Below, in pieces: positions 16,264 to 24,599 of a stretch of DNA of 64,000 nt. Position 1 is the first letter of the stretch; each line of letters begins with the position of its first letter. Below the pieces are notes generated by a model. That model was not told the origin of the DNA and did not search any database. It worked only from the letters and a program-made list of their open reading frames with translations. The position numbers and the translations under genes were made by a program. The stretch lies in NCBI GenBank assembly GCA_963741755.1, contig CAVUJG010000002.1:434001-498000 (forward strand), read 5' to 3'. Origin of the DNA: Sva-07 sp963741755 (GTDB lineage: Bacteria > Actinomycetota > Acidimicrobiia > Acidimicrobiales > Ilumatobacteraceae).

Positions 16264-17184
16264 TCAGCTCCGATTCGCAGATGAGTGGGTGGATGAGTGG
16301 GTGATCATGGTCGCTCGAACGTGGCCGCCGATGGCTTCGGCGAGCACCGGCCAGAGCGGGGCGGGATGGTCGTGGCCCATGTCGGCCAGCAACAGATACT
16401 TCGATCCGGGGACGAGTTCGGCGGTGCGTTCGCCGCCTTCGGGCGTGATCAGGGTGTCGTCGCGTCCGTGGATCACGAGCATCGGGACCTCGAGCGTCGA
16501 CAGGCCCTCGCTGCGGTCACCCGAGGCATAGATGGCGGCGAGCTGGCGGGTGGCGCCCTCCGGGTAGAAACACCGGTCGTACTGGGCGGCCGCGAGCTCG
16601 AGCAACCAGTTGGGGTCGTAGTGCTTCTTCGACGCCCAGATCTGCGAGGTCAGCGAGGCGGCGATGTACGCCTCTCGTTCGGGCGGCTGCGGCGCGAGCA
16701 GCGCCTCACGGGCCTCGGGCGTCGGGCTGCCGACCCGAGGGTCGCCGGGGCTGCTCATCACCGACGTGACGCTCGCAATGCGGTCGGGATGCTCGATCGC
16801 CATCGTCTGCACGATCATCCCGCCCATCGAGTTGCCGACGATGTGTGCCCGATCGATGCCGAGGTGGTCGAGCAACCCGATGCCGTCAGCTGCCATGTCC
16901 GACAGCGTGTACGGCACGGGCGGGAGCGGTTGACCCTGCAGTGCCGCGGTGAGCACGGCCCCGGGCGAGACCAGTTGGCCGTCGAGTTTCGTCGACAGGC
17001 CCACATCACGGTTGTCGAACTGGATGACGAACAACCCCTGCGCGACGAGCTGTTCGATGTAACCGCGCTGCCACGAGATCAGCTGCGTCGTGTAGCCGTT
17101 GACGACGAGAAGCGGAGGATTCGTCGGATCGCCGGTCGTGACGTATTCGAGTTCGATCCCCGACGGGAGTGCAGCGCGTGGCAT
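16264..17184 (-). CDS. Alpha/beta hydrolase
   Basis: A 306-residue alpha/beta hydrolase. It has the strand-oxyanion region PLLVVNGYTTQLISW, the nucleophile elbow GNSMGG (Ser about 112), the acid in MLVIHGRDDTLI and the catalytic His in MGHDHP. The family covers esterases, epoxide hydrolases and lipases, so the substrate is open. ATG 17184 (MPRAALPSGIELEY) is preferred because the longer frame would enter the divergent galK region. It lies 6 bases before the racemase-like gene and is probably in the same operon. No signal peptide is visible. Confidence 0.85.
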   Translation of the reverse strand: MPRAALPSGIELEYVTTGDPTNPPLLVVNGYTTQLISWQRGYIEQLVAQGLFVIQFDNRDVGLSTKLDGQLVSPGAVLTAALQGQPLPPVPYTLSDMAADGIGLLDHLGIDRAHIVGNSMGGMIVQTMAIEHPDRIASVTSVMSSPGDPRVGSPTPEAREALLAPQPPEREAYIAASLTSQIWASKKHYDPNWLLELAAAQYDRCFYPEGATRQLAAIYASGDRSEGLSTLEVPMLVIHGRDDTLITPEGGERTAELVPGSKYLLLADMGHDHPAPLWPVLAEAIGGHVRATMITHSSTHSSANRS

Positions 17185-17247
17185 CGACCGAGTGTTGCAG
17201 AGCGATTCGACGCAACGACAAACGGAGCATCTCGCTACGTTGACGCC

Positions 17248-18251
17248 GTGACCTCCACACACCGCGTCCACGCGCCGGGACGGGTGAACCTGATCGGCGA
17301 CCACACCGACTACACCGGCGGGCTCGTGTTTCCCATGGCGATCGATCGCGGCACCACGATCGAGTTCGAGCGGGGCGGTTCGACGATCGAGCTCCGTTCC
17401 GACGCCGAGGGCGAACCGATTCACATCAGCCTCCCGATCGACGGTGATCCTGCAGCCGTGACGCCTCGCTGGGGGACGTACGTGGCGGCGATGGCCCACG
17501 AGCTCGGCGCGATCACCGGGATCATCGGACAAGTCACCTCGACGATCCCCGCTGGCGCCGGGTTGTCATCGAGCGCTGCGCTCGAGTGCGCCGTCGGACT
17601 CGCGCTCGGATTCGACGGCTCCCCCGACGATCTCGCCCTCGCAGCCCAGCGCGCCGAGCACGCCGCCACCGGCGTGCCGACCGGGATCATGGACCAACTC
17701 TGCATCGCCGCCGCCCGGCGTGGCCACGCCACGATGATCGACTGCCACACGCGGGAGGTGACCCACATCGCCGTGCCCGACGACCTCGACGTCGTGGTGC
17801 GGTTCGTTGCCCACCGCACGCTCGTCGGCTCCGCGTATGCGGACCGCGTGGCCGAGTGTCGGGCGGCAGAGGACGTGCTCGGCCCGCTGCGATCGACGAG
17901 CCCTGCGACAGTTGCGGCCGCAGATCTCGATGATGTCGTGCGTCGGCGAGCTCGTCACGTGGTGACCGAGAACCAGCGTGTCGTCGACTTCGCAGTCCGC
18001 GCTCGCCGCGTGCGGACTATCGAACCGCCGGTTCGCTCATGATCGAGAGCCACCGCAGCCTGGCGTCCGACTTCGAGACGTCGACACCGACGATGGATCG
18101 AGCCGTCGAGGAACTCATCGACTCACCCGGCGTGTTCGGTGCCCGGATGACCGGTGGTGGATTCGGTGGCTGCGTCGTGGCGCTCTGCGAGCCCGGCGCC
18201 CTCTCCGAGGGGTGGGTCGTCGAAGCAAGCGACGGCGCCAGATTCCTCTGA
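17248..18251 (+). pseudogene. galK: Galactokinase, one frameshift near the 3' end
   Basis: A GHMP kinase that phosphorylates galactose at C1. The first frame starts at GTG 17248 with HAPGRVNLIGDHTDYTGG (the galactokinase signature), then AGLSSSAALE (phosphate loop), GIMDQ and ARHVVTEN. Around 17990-18014 the frame moves by one base (one base appears missing). The next frame continues ADYRTAGSLMIESHRSL and TGGGFGGC and ends at 18251. The full length would be 334 residues, slightly short for the family. Its last 129 bases overlap the end of the convergent binding-protein gene. galT and galE are not in the window. A sequence error is as likely as true loss. Confidence 0.86.
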
Positions 18252-18974
18252 CCGAGCGCCACTCCGATCTCCCAGCACGGCGGACAGCCGCTCGATGGCG
18301 TGCGGTGTCCGCGCTCCCCACCAGAACAGATCCTGTCCGTCGATCCTGACGAGCGCAGCTTCGGGGATCGCCTCGGCGAGTTCGGCCAGGTGGTCGTCGG
18401 TGAAAACGTAGGGCTCGCTCGGAACGAGCACCAGATCCGGACACGTCGCAGCGATCTCACTCAACTGGACGCTCGGGTACGGATCGGCGGCGTCTGCGGT
18501 CACCAGGTCGATGCCGAGCAGGTCGAGCAGCGACGCGCCGTACGTGCCCGCGGCGATCGACATCCATGGTCGGCGCCAGATCGGCACGAACGCCGTCCGA
18601 CGTGCGACCGCTCCCGCCCGTCGACCTACATCTGGTGTCCGACACCAGATGTACGTGTCGTCCGAGGCGCCGGTCAGCGCGGTCAGTTCACCGACGAGGG
18701 CGATCGCATCGTCGACGGAACGGACGTCGCTGACGAACACGTCGAGACCCGCTGCGACGAGCGCATCGTGATCCTCGATGCGGTTCTCCTCACGGTCCAT
18801 GACCACGAGGTCCGGACGAAGTTCGACGATCGCGTCGACGTCCGGGTTCTTCGTTCCCCCGACGTGACGAAGATCCGGCTGTTCACAGAACCGGGTGCAT
18901 GCAACCACGTCCACCCCGAGCGCCAGCAGCGTCTCGGTGCTCGACGGCACGAGACTCACGATTCGTCGGCTCAC
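18123..18974 (-). CDS. Helical-backbone metal receptor / BtuF-like substrate-binding protein
   Basis: A 283-residue protein of the periplasmic-binding-protein II family for cobalamin or iron complexes. It begins RIVSLVPSSTETLLALG, then GGTKNPDVDAIVELRPDLVV, RRTAFVPIWRRPWM and CPDLVLVPSEPYVF. No signal peptide or lipobox is present, so it may be the cytoplasmic cobalamin-binding type rather than an ABC receptor. GTG 18974 is chosen because it starts the conserved MSRRIVSL and sits 1 base after the stop of the PH-SHOCT gene. Two odd points: a 27-bp palindrome is inserted in frame (about residues 108-116), and the C-terminal 43 residues overlap galK and look non-conserved. Confidence 0.8.
   Translation of the reverse strand: MSRRIVSLVPSSTETLLALGVDVVACTRFCEQPDLRHVGGTKNPDVDAIVELRPDLVVMDREENRIEDHDALVAAGLDVFVSDVRSVDDAIALVGELTALTGASDDTYIWCRTPDVGRRAGAVARRTAFVPIWRRPWMSIAAGTYGASLLDLLGIDLVTADAADPYPSVQLSEIAATCPDLVLVPSEPYVFTDDHLAELAEAIPEAALVRIDGQDLFWWGARTPHAIERLSAVLGDRSGARSEESGAVACFDDPPLGEGAGLAERHDAATESTTGHPGTEHAG
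18627..18653. repeat. 27-bp perfect palindrome inside a coding region
   Basis: Arms TACATCTGGTGTC (18627-18639) and GACACCAGATGTA (18641-18653) flank one base. It is in frame in the binding-protein gene and adds the peptide TYIWCRTPDV, just before the conserved RRTAFVPIWRRPW segment. Confidence 0.85.
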
Positions 18975-18975
18975 C

Positions 18976-19593
18976 TCACGACCCGAGCAGCCGACGCTTC
19001 TGCCGCTCGAACTCGTCATCGGTGAGCGTGCCACGCATCAGCATCGACTCGAGCTTCTCGAGCTGGTCGGCGATGTCGACCACTCCGTCGGCACCACGAC
19101 CTCGCAGCTCACGGGCCTCCATCTCGGCATGCAGCACCCGCTGCACCCGGTCGGGTTGACGGATGTCGGTGAACCGCTGCTGGCCACTCTCGCCACCAGA
19201 CTCGATCAGGAGGTCGCCCGCGCCCACCATCCGCTCGAAGATGCCCTGGTGGAAGTAGACGGTGTTCACCCGATCGATCGGGATCTCGATGCCGCGCTTG
19301 GTCAGCAGCCCGGTCCGGAAGATCACGCGCCGATTCGTGATCACGAAGTGCGTGGTGAGCCAACGGCCGTACCGGGTGACGAGCCACACGGCACTCGCCG
19401 CAATGGCCACCATCGTCGCCCAGCCCGCCGCCATGCGTACGGTCGTATCGGCCTCGGTTGCCAACAGCGTGATGACACCGGCAGTCATCGCCACGACGAT
19501 GGCGAACGTCGGGCCTGCCAGAAACCACCAGTGCGGGTGCAGGTCGACGCTGACGGTTTCGTTGTCGTTCAACAGCCGGCTCGGGTACGCCAT
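18976..19593 (-). CDS. PH-domain (YdbS-like) membrane protein with SHOCT domain
   Basis: A 205-residue protein. Residues 20-70 hold two membrane segments (WWFLAGPTFAIVVAMTAGVI and MVAIAASAVWLVTRY). Residues 72-150 are a bacterial PH domain (HFVITNRRVIFRTGLLTKRG, IPIDRVNTV). The last 35 residues form a SHOCT helix pair (DQLEKLESMLMRGTLTDDEFERQKRRLLG). The combination is common in actinobacteria; SHOCT segments are thought to help oligomerisation. The function is unknown. It lies between the BtuF-like gene (1 base gap) and the CorC-like pair (3 base gap), so all four are likely one transcript. Confidence 0.82.
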   Translation of the reverse strand: MAYPSRLLNDNETVSVDLHPHWWFLAGPTFAIVVAMTAGVITLLATEADTTVRMAAGWATMVAIAASAVWLVTRYGRWLTTHFVITNRRVIFRTGLLTKRGIEIPIDRVNTVYFHQGIFERMVGAGDLLIESGGESGQQRFTDIRQPDRVQRVLHAEMEARELRGRGADGVVDIADQLEKLESMLMRGTLTDDEFERQKRRLLGS

Positions 19594-19596
19594 GGG

Positions 19597-20955
19597 TCAG
19601 TCCGAGGCCTCCAGGCGTTCGTCAGCGACTTGCGCCCCGACGAGGCGAACGTGCAGTGTCTCGATGGCGTAGCCGTCCATCTCGACCACCTCGAACTCAC
19701 CGACATCGGTCTGCACGAACTCGCCTTCGGCCGGGATCTCGTCGAGCACGTCGATCACGTAGCCCGCAACCGTGTACCAGTCACCGTCTGGCAGCGCGAC
19801 GCCGGTGCACTCCTCGAAGAGGTCGACGCGCATCGTGCCGGGGATCTTCCATCCGCCATCTGCCAATGGCTGGGCGTCGCCGAGTCGGCGGTCCGACTCG
19901 TCGTCGAAATCGCCGATCAACTCCTCGATCACGTCTTCGAGTGTGACCAGCCCCAGCACCATGCCGTGTTCATCGACGACGAGCGCGATGTGCTGGCGCC
20001 TCGTTCGCATCTCGAGCAGGAGGTCCTCGAGTCCGTGGTGCTCCGGCGTGACCATGATCGGTCGGCTGATCGTGCCGGCCATCGTGGTGGTCCATGTTCC
20101 GTTCGCCAGTCGGAGGACGTCCTTCGCATGGACGAACCCGCGCACATGATCGAGATCGCCCTCGTGCACGACCACGCGGGTGCGGCCGGTCCGATACGCC
20201 TCGGCTGCGACGACATCGGCGGTCACCTCGGCGCCGACGGCGACGATGTCTCGCCGCACGGTCATCGCATCGGCGGCGGTCAAGCCGGACAGCTCCAACG
20301 AGCGTGCGAGCAACTCGTGCTCCTCGGCGGCGATACCACCGTGGCCCACCGACTCCTCGATCAACAGCAGCAGGTCGCTCGGCGAGTGCGCCATCGCCCG
20401 CTCGTCCTGCGGTTCGACCCCGACGGCCTTCACCGTGATGTTCGCCATGCCGTTGAGGAAGCGGATCAGCGGCCGCAACAGGCTGACGAAGAGCCGGAAC
20501 GGACGAGCCAGCAGCAGCGCCGACTTCTCGGGGTGGGCAATCGCCCACGACTTCGGGGCCATCTCGGCGACGACCATGTGGAGGAACACCACGATCGACA
20601 GTCCGATCGAGAACGCGATGATGTGCCGCGTCGTGTCGGACAGCGTGAACCATTCGCCGAGCATGCCCTCGATGATTCCGGCGACGGCCGGCTCGGCGAC
20701 GGCACCGAGACCGAGCGAGCACATCGTGATGCCCAACTGCGCTCCCGCCAGCATCAGGGTGATCTCACGAAGCCCGGCGAGCGCGCTACGTGCGCGACGA
20801 TCGCCTTCGGCAGCGAGTTGCTCGATGCGCGATCGGCGAGAGGCCAGCAGCGCGAACTCCGCAGCGACGAAGAACCCGTTCAACGCGAGCAACACGAACG
20901 CGACCGCGATGCCCGTCCAGTTGACCTGGATCCCATCGGTGGCGGCGAGAATCAT
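19597..20955 (-). CDS. CNNM/CorC-like transporter-associated membrane protein (second of tandem pair)
   Basis: A 452-residue protein with three parts. An N-terminal DUF21/CNNM domain has about four membrane segments (GIAVAFVLLALNGFFVAAEFALL, EITLMLAGAQLGITMCSLGLG). A CBS pair follows (MTVRRDIVAVGAE, HIALVVDEHGMVLGLVTLEDVIEELIGD). A C-terminal CorC/HlyC domain contains TVAGYVIDVLDEIP. Family members bind nucleotide and Mg in the CBS module and take part in Mg or Co homeostasis or export. Its ATG overlaps the stop of the upstream paralogue by 4 bases (20952-20955), indicating translational coupling. The name hemolysin, often used for the family, is historical. Confidence 0.9.
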   Translation of the reverse strand: MILAATDGIQVNWTGIAVAFVLLALNGFFVAAEFALLASRRSRIEQLAAEGDRRARSALAGLREITLMLAGAQLGITMCSLGLGAVAEPAVAGIIEGMLGEWFTLSDTTRHIIAFSIGLSIVVFLHMVVAEMAPKSWAIAHPEKSALLLARPFRLFVSLLRPLIRFLNGMANITVKAVGVEPQDERAMAHSPSDLLLLIEESVGHGGIAAEEHELLARSLELSGLTAADAMTVRRDIVAVGAEVTADVVAAEAYRTGRTRVVVHEGDLDHVRGFVHAKDVLRLANGTWTTTMAGTISRPIMVTPEHHGLEDLLLEMRTRRQHIALVVDEHGMVLGLVTLEDVIEELIGDFDDESDRRLGDAQPLADGGWKIPGTMRVDLFEECTGVALPDGDWYTVAGYVIDVLDEIPAEGEFVQTDVGEFEVVEMDGYAIETLHVRLVGAQVADERLEASD

Positions 20956-22316
20956 CGCTCACCTCGCTGCTCGCCGGCGTCGTCCGCACGTGACGAACGG
21001 TCGTCGTCGTCGGTGTCGGCGAGTGCCTCGGGATCGACGCGTAGCTCGATGCGTTCGATGGCGAACCCGTCGACCGCGAGCACTTCGACACGGATGCCAT
21101 CGACCGTGAACGAGTCGCCGACCTCGGGAATCCGCTCGAGACGATCGAGGACGAGGCCCGCAACGGTGTCGTACTCGCCATCGGGCAGGTCGAAGCCGGT
21201 GATCCGCTCGATCTCGTCGGGTCGTGAGGATGCGGCGACCGACCAGACGCCGGGTTCGGATTCGACATGGTCGCCCGGTGCGCTGGGGTCGTACTCGTCT
21301 TCGATGTCGCCGACGAGTTCCTCGACCACGTCTTCGAGCGTCACGACGCCGGCGGGGCCGCCGTACTCGTCGATCACGATCGCCATCTCGGTCGCCCGTG
21401 ATCGCAACTCGGCCAACACCACGTTCAGGCCGGCCGCTTCCGGAACGGCCAGGATCTCGTGGAGCAGCTCGGACACGATGGTCGTCTCGTAGTCGGATCG
21501 ACCGACGCCCAGAAGGTCCTTCGCGTGCACGATGCCCTGGACCTGCCCGTCGGCGTCGACCACCGGGAATCGTGAATGCGTCGAGGCCATCAGGTCGCGC
21601 AGATCGGCGGCGGTCGCATCGACGTCGATCGTGACGACCCGATTCCACGGAACCATCGCATCGGAGGCTTCGAGTTCACCGAAGTCGATCGCCCGCTCCA
21701 GCAGCGCCGCTTGGCTCTGGGTGAGATGTCCGCTCTCGGCGGACGAGTCGACGATCAGGTCGAGTTCCTCGGTCGAGACGGCGCCCCGCAACTCCTCGAC
21801 CGGCTCGACACCGATCATGCGAAGCAGCCGGTTCGCGGAGCCGTCGAAGAGCCGGATGATGGGGCCGGCGAGACGCATGAACAGCCACATCGACGACGCC
21901 AGCGATCGCGCGACGGGTTCCGGCTTTGCGATCGCCAGGTTCTTCGGTGCGAGTTCGCCGAAGACCATCTGGGCCATCGTGGCCAGGATCAACGCCAGCG
22001 TCAGTGAGATCCCGAACGTCACCGATTCGGGTACACCCACGGCGATCAGCGCCGGTTCGATCACCGAAGCGATCGCCGGTTCGGCGATGAAGCCGACCAA
22101 CAGCGTGGTGACGGTGATCCCGAGCTGCGCGCCCGAAAGCATGAAGCTCAGTCGTTTGTGGACCTCGATCGCCCGTTTCGAACGACGATCGCCTTCCTCG
22201 GCCTGCTCCAGGAACCGGCTACGGCGAGCAGCGACGAATGCGAACTCGACGGCAACGAAGTACCCGTTGGCCGCAATGAGCGCAACGACGCCGAACAGCC
22301 CGAGAGCAGTCAGCAC
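20952..22316 (-). CDS. CNNM/CorC-like transporter-associated membrane protein (first of tandem pair)
   Basis: A 454-residue paralogue of the downstream gene with the same order of domains: CNNM membrane domain (LIAANGYFVAVEFAFVAARR, LSFMLSGAQLGITVTTLLVGF, MAQMVFGELAPKNLAIAKPE), CBS pair (AMVPWNRVVTID, MAIVIDEYGGPAGVVTLEDVVEELVGD) and CorC/HlyC domain (TVAGLVLDRLERIPEVGD). The pair is a common actinobacterial arrangement and may act as a heteromer. GTG 22316 is chosen because it begins directly before the first membrane segment; an earlier start would add an Arg-rich non-conserved tail. The 155-base divergent space to the MFS gene should hold both promoters. Confidence 0.9.
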   Translation of the reverse strand: MLTALGLFGVVALIAANGYFVAVEFAFVAARRSRFLEQAEEGDRRSKRAIEVHKRLSFMLSGAQLGITVTTLLVGFIAEPAIASVIEPALIAVGVPESVTFGISLTLALILATMAQMVFGELAPKNLAIAKPEPVARSLASSMWLFMRLAGPIIRLFDGSANRLLRMIGVEPVEELRGAVSTEELDLIVDSSAESGHLTQSQAALLERAIDFGELEASDAMVPWNRVVTIDVDATAADLRDLMASTHSRFPVVDADGQVQGIVHAKDLLGVGRSDYETTIVSELLHEILAVPEAAGLNVVLAELRSRATEMAIVIDEYGGPAGVVTLEDVVEELVGDIEDEYDPSAPGDHVESEPGVWSVAASSRPDEIERITGFDLPDGEYDTVAGLVLDRLERIPEVGDSFTVDGIRVEVLAVDGFAIERIELRVDPEALADTDDDDRSSRADDAGEQRGER

Positions 22317-22471
22317 GGCGTCAACTTCGTTTTCGGTCGGCGGGCATGGGTGGTCAGATGTTATCGACCGCCACCCGCCACCAGTGTGACGTATCGCTCG
22401 GACGGGCCCGGTCGGCCGCCCTCGTCTACGCTCGCCGACGCCCGACAAAGCCTCTGCTGGCACCCAGACCC

Positions 22472-24103
22472 ATGATCACATCGAGTGAGACCGCCTCTGC
22501 GACGCCGTCCGCCGTGCGCCGGCTGCTGACCGTGGGATTCGTGTTCTCCGTCGCTGAGGTGACCGCATGGATCACGATCCTGGTCGTCGCCTTCGATCGC
22601 GGTGGACCGGGCGCAACCGGCCTCGCCGTGGTCGTGCAGCTCGTCCCGACAGCGTTGCTCGCCCCGGTGGTCGCCGCCGCGGGGGATCGCTTCCCTCGCC
22701 ACCTCGTGCTGTCCGCCGGCTTCAGCGTCCTCGCGTTGTCGGCTGCCGGCGTCGCGGCGTCGCTGGCTGCCGGTGCCGATCTCTGGGTCATCTTCTCGCT
22801 CGCTGCGGTCTACACGATTGCCTTGGAGGCGACGCCCGCAACGGTCGCGAGCCTGCTCGTGCGCCACGCGAGGACGCCGTTGCAGCTGATGCACTGGAAT
22901 GTCGCGCAATCGTTCGTTCGGGCCGCAGGGAGTCTGATCGGGCCACTGTTCACCTCAGCGGTACTGGTTGTCGCCGGGCCGGCGTGGGCATTCTCGGCAC
23001 TGGCGGTGATGTGTGGCCTGACTGCAGCAGGGGTTGCGCTGCGCCTTCCCGTCGACGATCGCACACCGTCGGTGGTTGGCTTGCGCACCGTCCTGAAATC
23101 CTCCGTCGACGGCATCGCCTATGCCGCGACCACCTCGGGCCCACGACGTGTGATCGGGTTCATCGCATTGACCGGTTTGCTGATCGGCTCGTTCGACGTC
23201 GTTTTCGTCGCCGTCGCATTCGACGAACTGGGTCGCGGTGGCAGCGCCGCGGCGATGCTGTCGGCGGGCTTCGCGGCCGGCGGCCTCATCGCATCTGCCA
23301 TCCTGCGCCGGCACTCGTCGCGGAACCTGTTCGCACTGACGACGTGTGGTGCACTCCTGCTGTCCCTGCCGCTCGTCGCCCTGGGCTACGTCGGGCACCT
23401 CATCGTGGCGCTCGGCCTCGTCGCCGCCCTGGGGGCTGGCAACTCGCTGGTCGAGATCTGCGGCCACACACTGCTCCAGCGCGCCAGCGCTGAATCCATG
23501 ACGAGCCGCGTCTTCGGGATACTGCGCTCCTGGTTCTTCCTGGCGGTGGCAGCGGGAGCAGCGCTGGCGGGCGTCCTGGTGACTCGCCACGATCTGTCCA
23601 CGCTGACGATCTGGATCGGCGTCGCCTCCGCGATCGTTCTGGTCGTCGGTTCGCTGGGCCTCCGACGAGTCGCGACCCAGTCCGTGACGGTCGACGCGGC
23701 CACCTTGTCGTCGCTGCGCACCGTGGAGTTCCTCGATCTCCTCCCCCTGCCGACGCTCGAGGAACTCGCCGAACGGCTCGACGTGCGTTCGGTCGGGACC
23801 GGGTGCGAGTTGATCCGGGAAGGCGACGACGGAGCAGAGTTCTTCGTCCTCGTCTCGGGTTCCGTCGAGATCACCGTGAATCACGAGATCGTCGACATCG
23901 TCCGCGCTCCGGGCTCGTTCGGCGAGATCGCACTGCTGCACGCCTGCGTGCGCACCGCCACCGTGACGACCACCGAGCCGAGTTGCGTGATGGTGATCGA
24001 GCGTGACGATTTCCTCGATGCGATCGGTCGCACCACGACGAGCCGAAACCTGGCGCTCGAGGTGGCCGGTGGCTTCGGGCACCCGGTCGACCCGGTCGAC
24101 TAG
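22472..24103 (+). CDS. MFS-type transporter fused to a cyclic-nucleotide-binding-like domain
   Basis: A 543-residue fusion. Residues 20-410 hold about 12 hydrophobic segments typical of the major facilitator superfamily. Residues 425-525 form a cNMP-binding-type jelly roll: LREVDLLP-like lead (FLDLLPLPTLEELAERL), GCELIREGDDGAEFFVLVSGSVEI and PGSFGEIALL, which is the phosphate-binding cassette region. The usual Arg of the PGSFGExALLxxxxRxA motif is present as CVRTATV. So a cytosolic nucleotide may gate transport. The substrate is unknown. It precedes the selenoprotein peroxidase by 10 bases and probably begins that operon. ATG 22472 is used because the longer frame overlaps the divergent promoter region. 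Confidence 0.83.
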   Translation: MITSSETASATPSAVRRLLTVGFVFSVAEVTAWITILVVAFDRGGPGATGLAVVVQLVPTALLAPVVAAAGDRFPRHLVLSAGFSVLALSAAGVAASLAAGADLWVIFSLAAVYTIALEATPATVASLLVRHARTPLQLMHWNVAQSFVRAAGSLIGPLFTSAVLVVAGPAWAFSALAVMCGLTAAGVALRLPVDDRTPSVVGLRTVLKSSVDGIAYAATTSGPRRVIGFIALTGLLIGSFDVVFVAVAFDELGRGGSAAAMLSAGFAAGGLIASAILRRHSSRNLFALTTCGALLLSLPLVALGYVGHLIVALGLVAALGAGNSLVEICGHTLLQRASAESMTSRVFGILRSWFFLAVAAGAALAGVLVTRHDLSTLTIWIGVASAIVLVVGSLGLRRVATQSVTVDAATLSSLRTVEFLDLLPLPTLEELAERLDVRSVGTGCELIREGDDGAEFFVLVSGSVEITVNHEIVDIVRAPGSFGEIALLHACVRTATVTTTEPSCVMVIERDDFLDAIGRTTTSRNLALEVAGGFGHPVDPVD

Positions 24104-24113
24104 GGTCACGCAG

Positions 24114-24587
24114 ATGTCAACTTTCCACGAGTTCGAGATGACCTCGATCACGGGCGACCAGGTGTCGTTCGACCAGTTCGAGGGCCAGATCTGTCTCATC
24201 GTCAACGTCGCCAGCGCTTGAGGCCTCACGCCTCAGTACGCAGGTCTGCGTGCGCTTCATGAAGACAACGACGACGTCACCGTGCTCGGGTTCCCGTGCA
24301 ACCAATTCGGCGCCCAGGAACCCGGCTCCGATGCGGAAATCCTCGAGTTCGCAACGTCCAAGTACGACGTCACGTTCCCGATGTTCAGCAAGCTCGAGGT
24401 CAACGGCGACGGCGCAGCCCCGCTGTACAAGTGGCTCAAGAGCGAACAGCCTGGCGACGGCGACAGCGCCGAGATCACCTGGAACTTCGAGAAGTTCCTC
24501 GTCGACGCGAGCGGCAACGTGGTCGAGCGGTTCTCGCCCATCACGACGCCCGAGCAGGTCGCCGAGGTCATCCAGACGTACCGCTGA
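24114..24587 (+). CDS. Glutathione peroxidase, selenoprotein (UGA-encoded selenocysteine at residue 36)
   Basis: Read through one in-frame TGA at 24219-24221, the gene encodes a 157-residue glutathione peroxidase. Before the TGA the frame has TSITGDQVSFDQFEGQICL and VNVASA; after it GLTPQYAGLRAL, FPCNQFGAQEPGSDAEI and WNFEKFLV. The TGA sits exactly at the peroxidatic Cys/Sec position of the family (VNVAS-x-U-GLT), and Gln, Trp and Asn of the catalytic tetrad are all present. Codon use and frame are unbroken on both sides. A hairpin with a GGUC loop follows (see next entry). The enzyme reduces peroxides with a thiol. It is followed after 12 bases by a glutamate-cysteine ligase family gene. No sel genes are in the window. 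Confidence 0.9.
24219..24253 (+). promoter_or_regulatory. Bacterial SECIS element of the glutathione peroxidase gene
   Basis: Downstream of the UGA, GUACGCA (24236-24242) pairs with UGCGUGC (24247-24253), closing a GGUC loop (24243-24246). The loop begins 21 bases after the UGA, inside the spacing known for bacterial SECIS. The apical GCAGGUCUGC is the same as I recall in the E. coli fdhF SECIS that binds SelB. A small GAGGC/GCCUC stem precedes it. Confidence 0.82.
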
Positions 24588-24599
24588 TCGGGTGGCGGC

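Noticed and set aside
18895..21492. An 865-codon open frame on the plus strand
   Set aside because: It lies antisense to the PH-SHOCT and both CorC-like genes, whose proteins have clear domains. The translated product is Arg/His/Asp-rich without family features, as expected from a GC-rich shadow frame.
19597..22316. Hemolysin genes
   Set aside because: The family name is historical; the domains point to Mg/Co-related membrane proteins with CBS modules.
24219..24221. The TGA in glutathione peroxidase as a nonsense mutation or sequence error
   Set aside because: It is a clean in-frame codon at the one position where Sec is expected, and a SECIS-like hairpin with correct spacing follows. The other errors in this window are indels, not substitutions. 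Only resequencing can exclude it fully.
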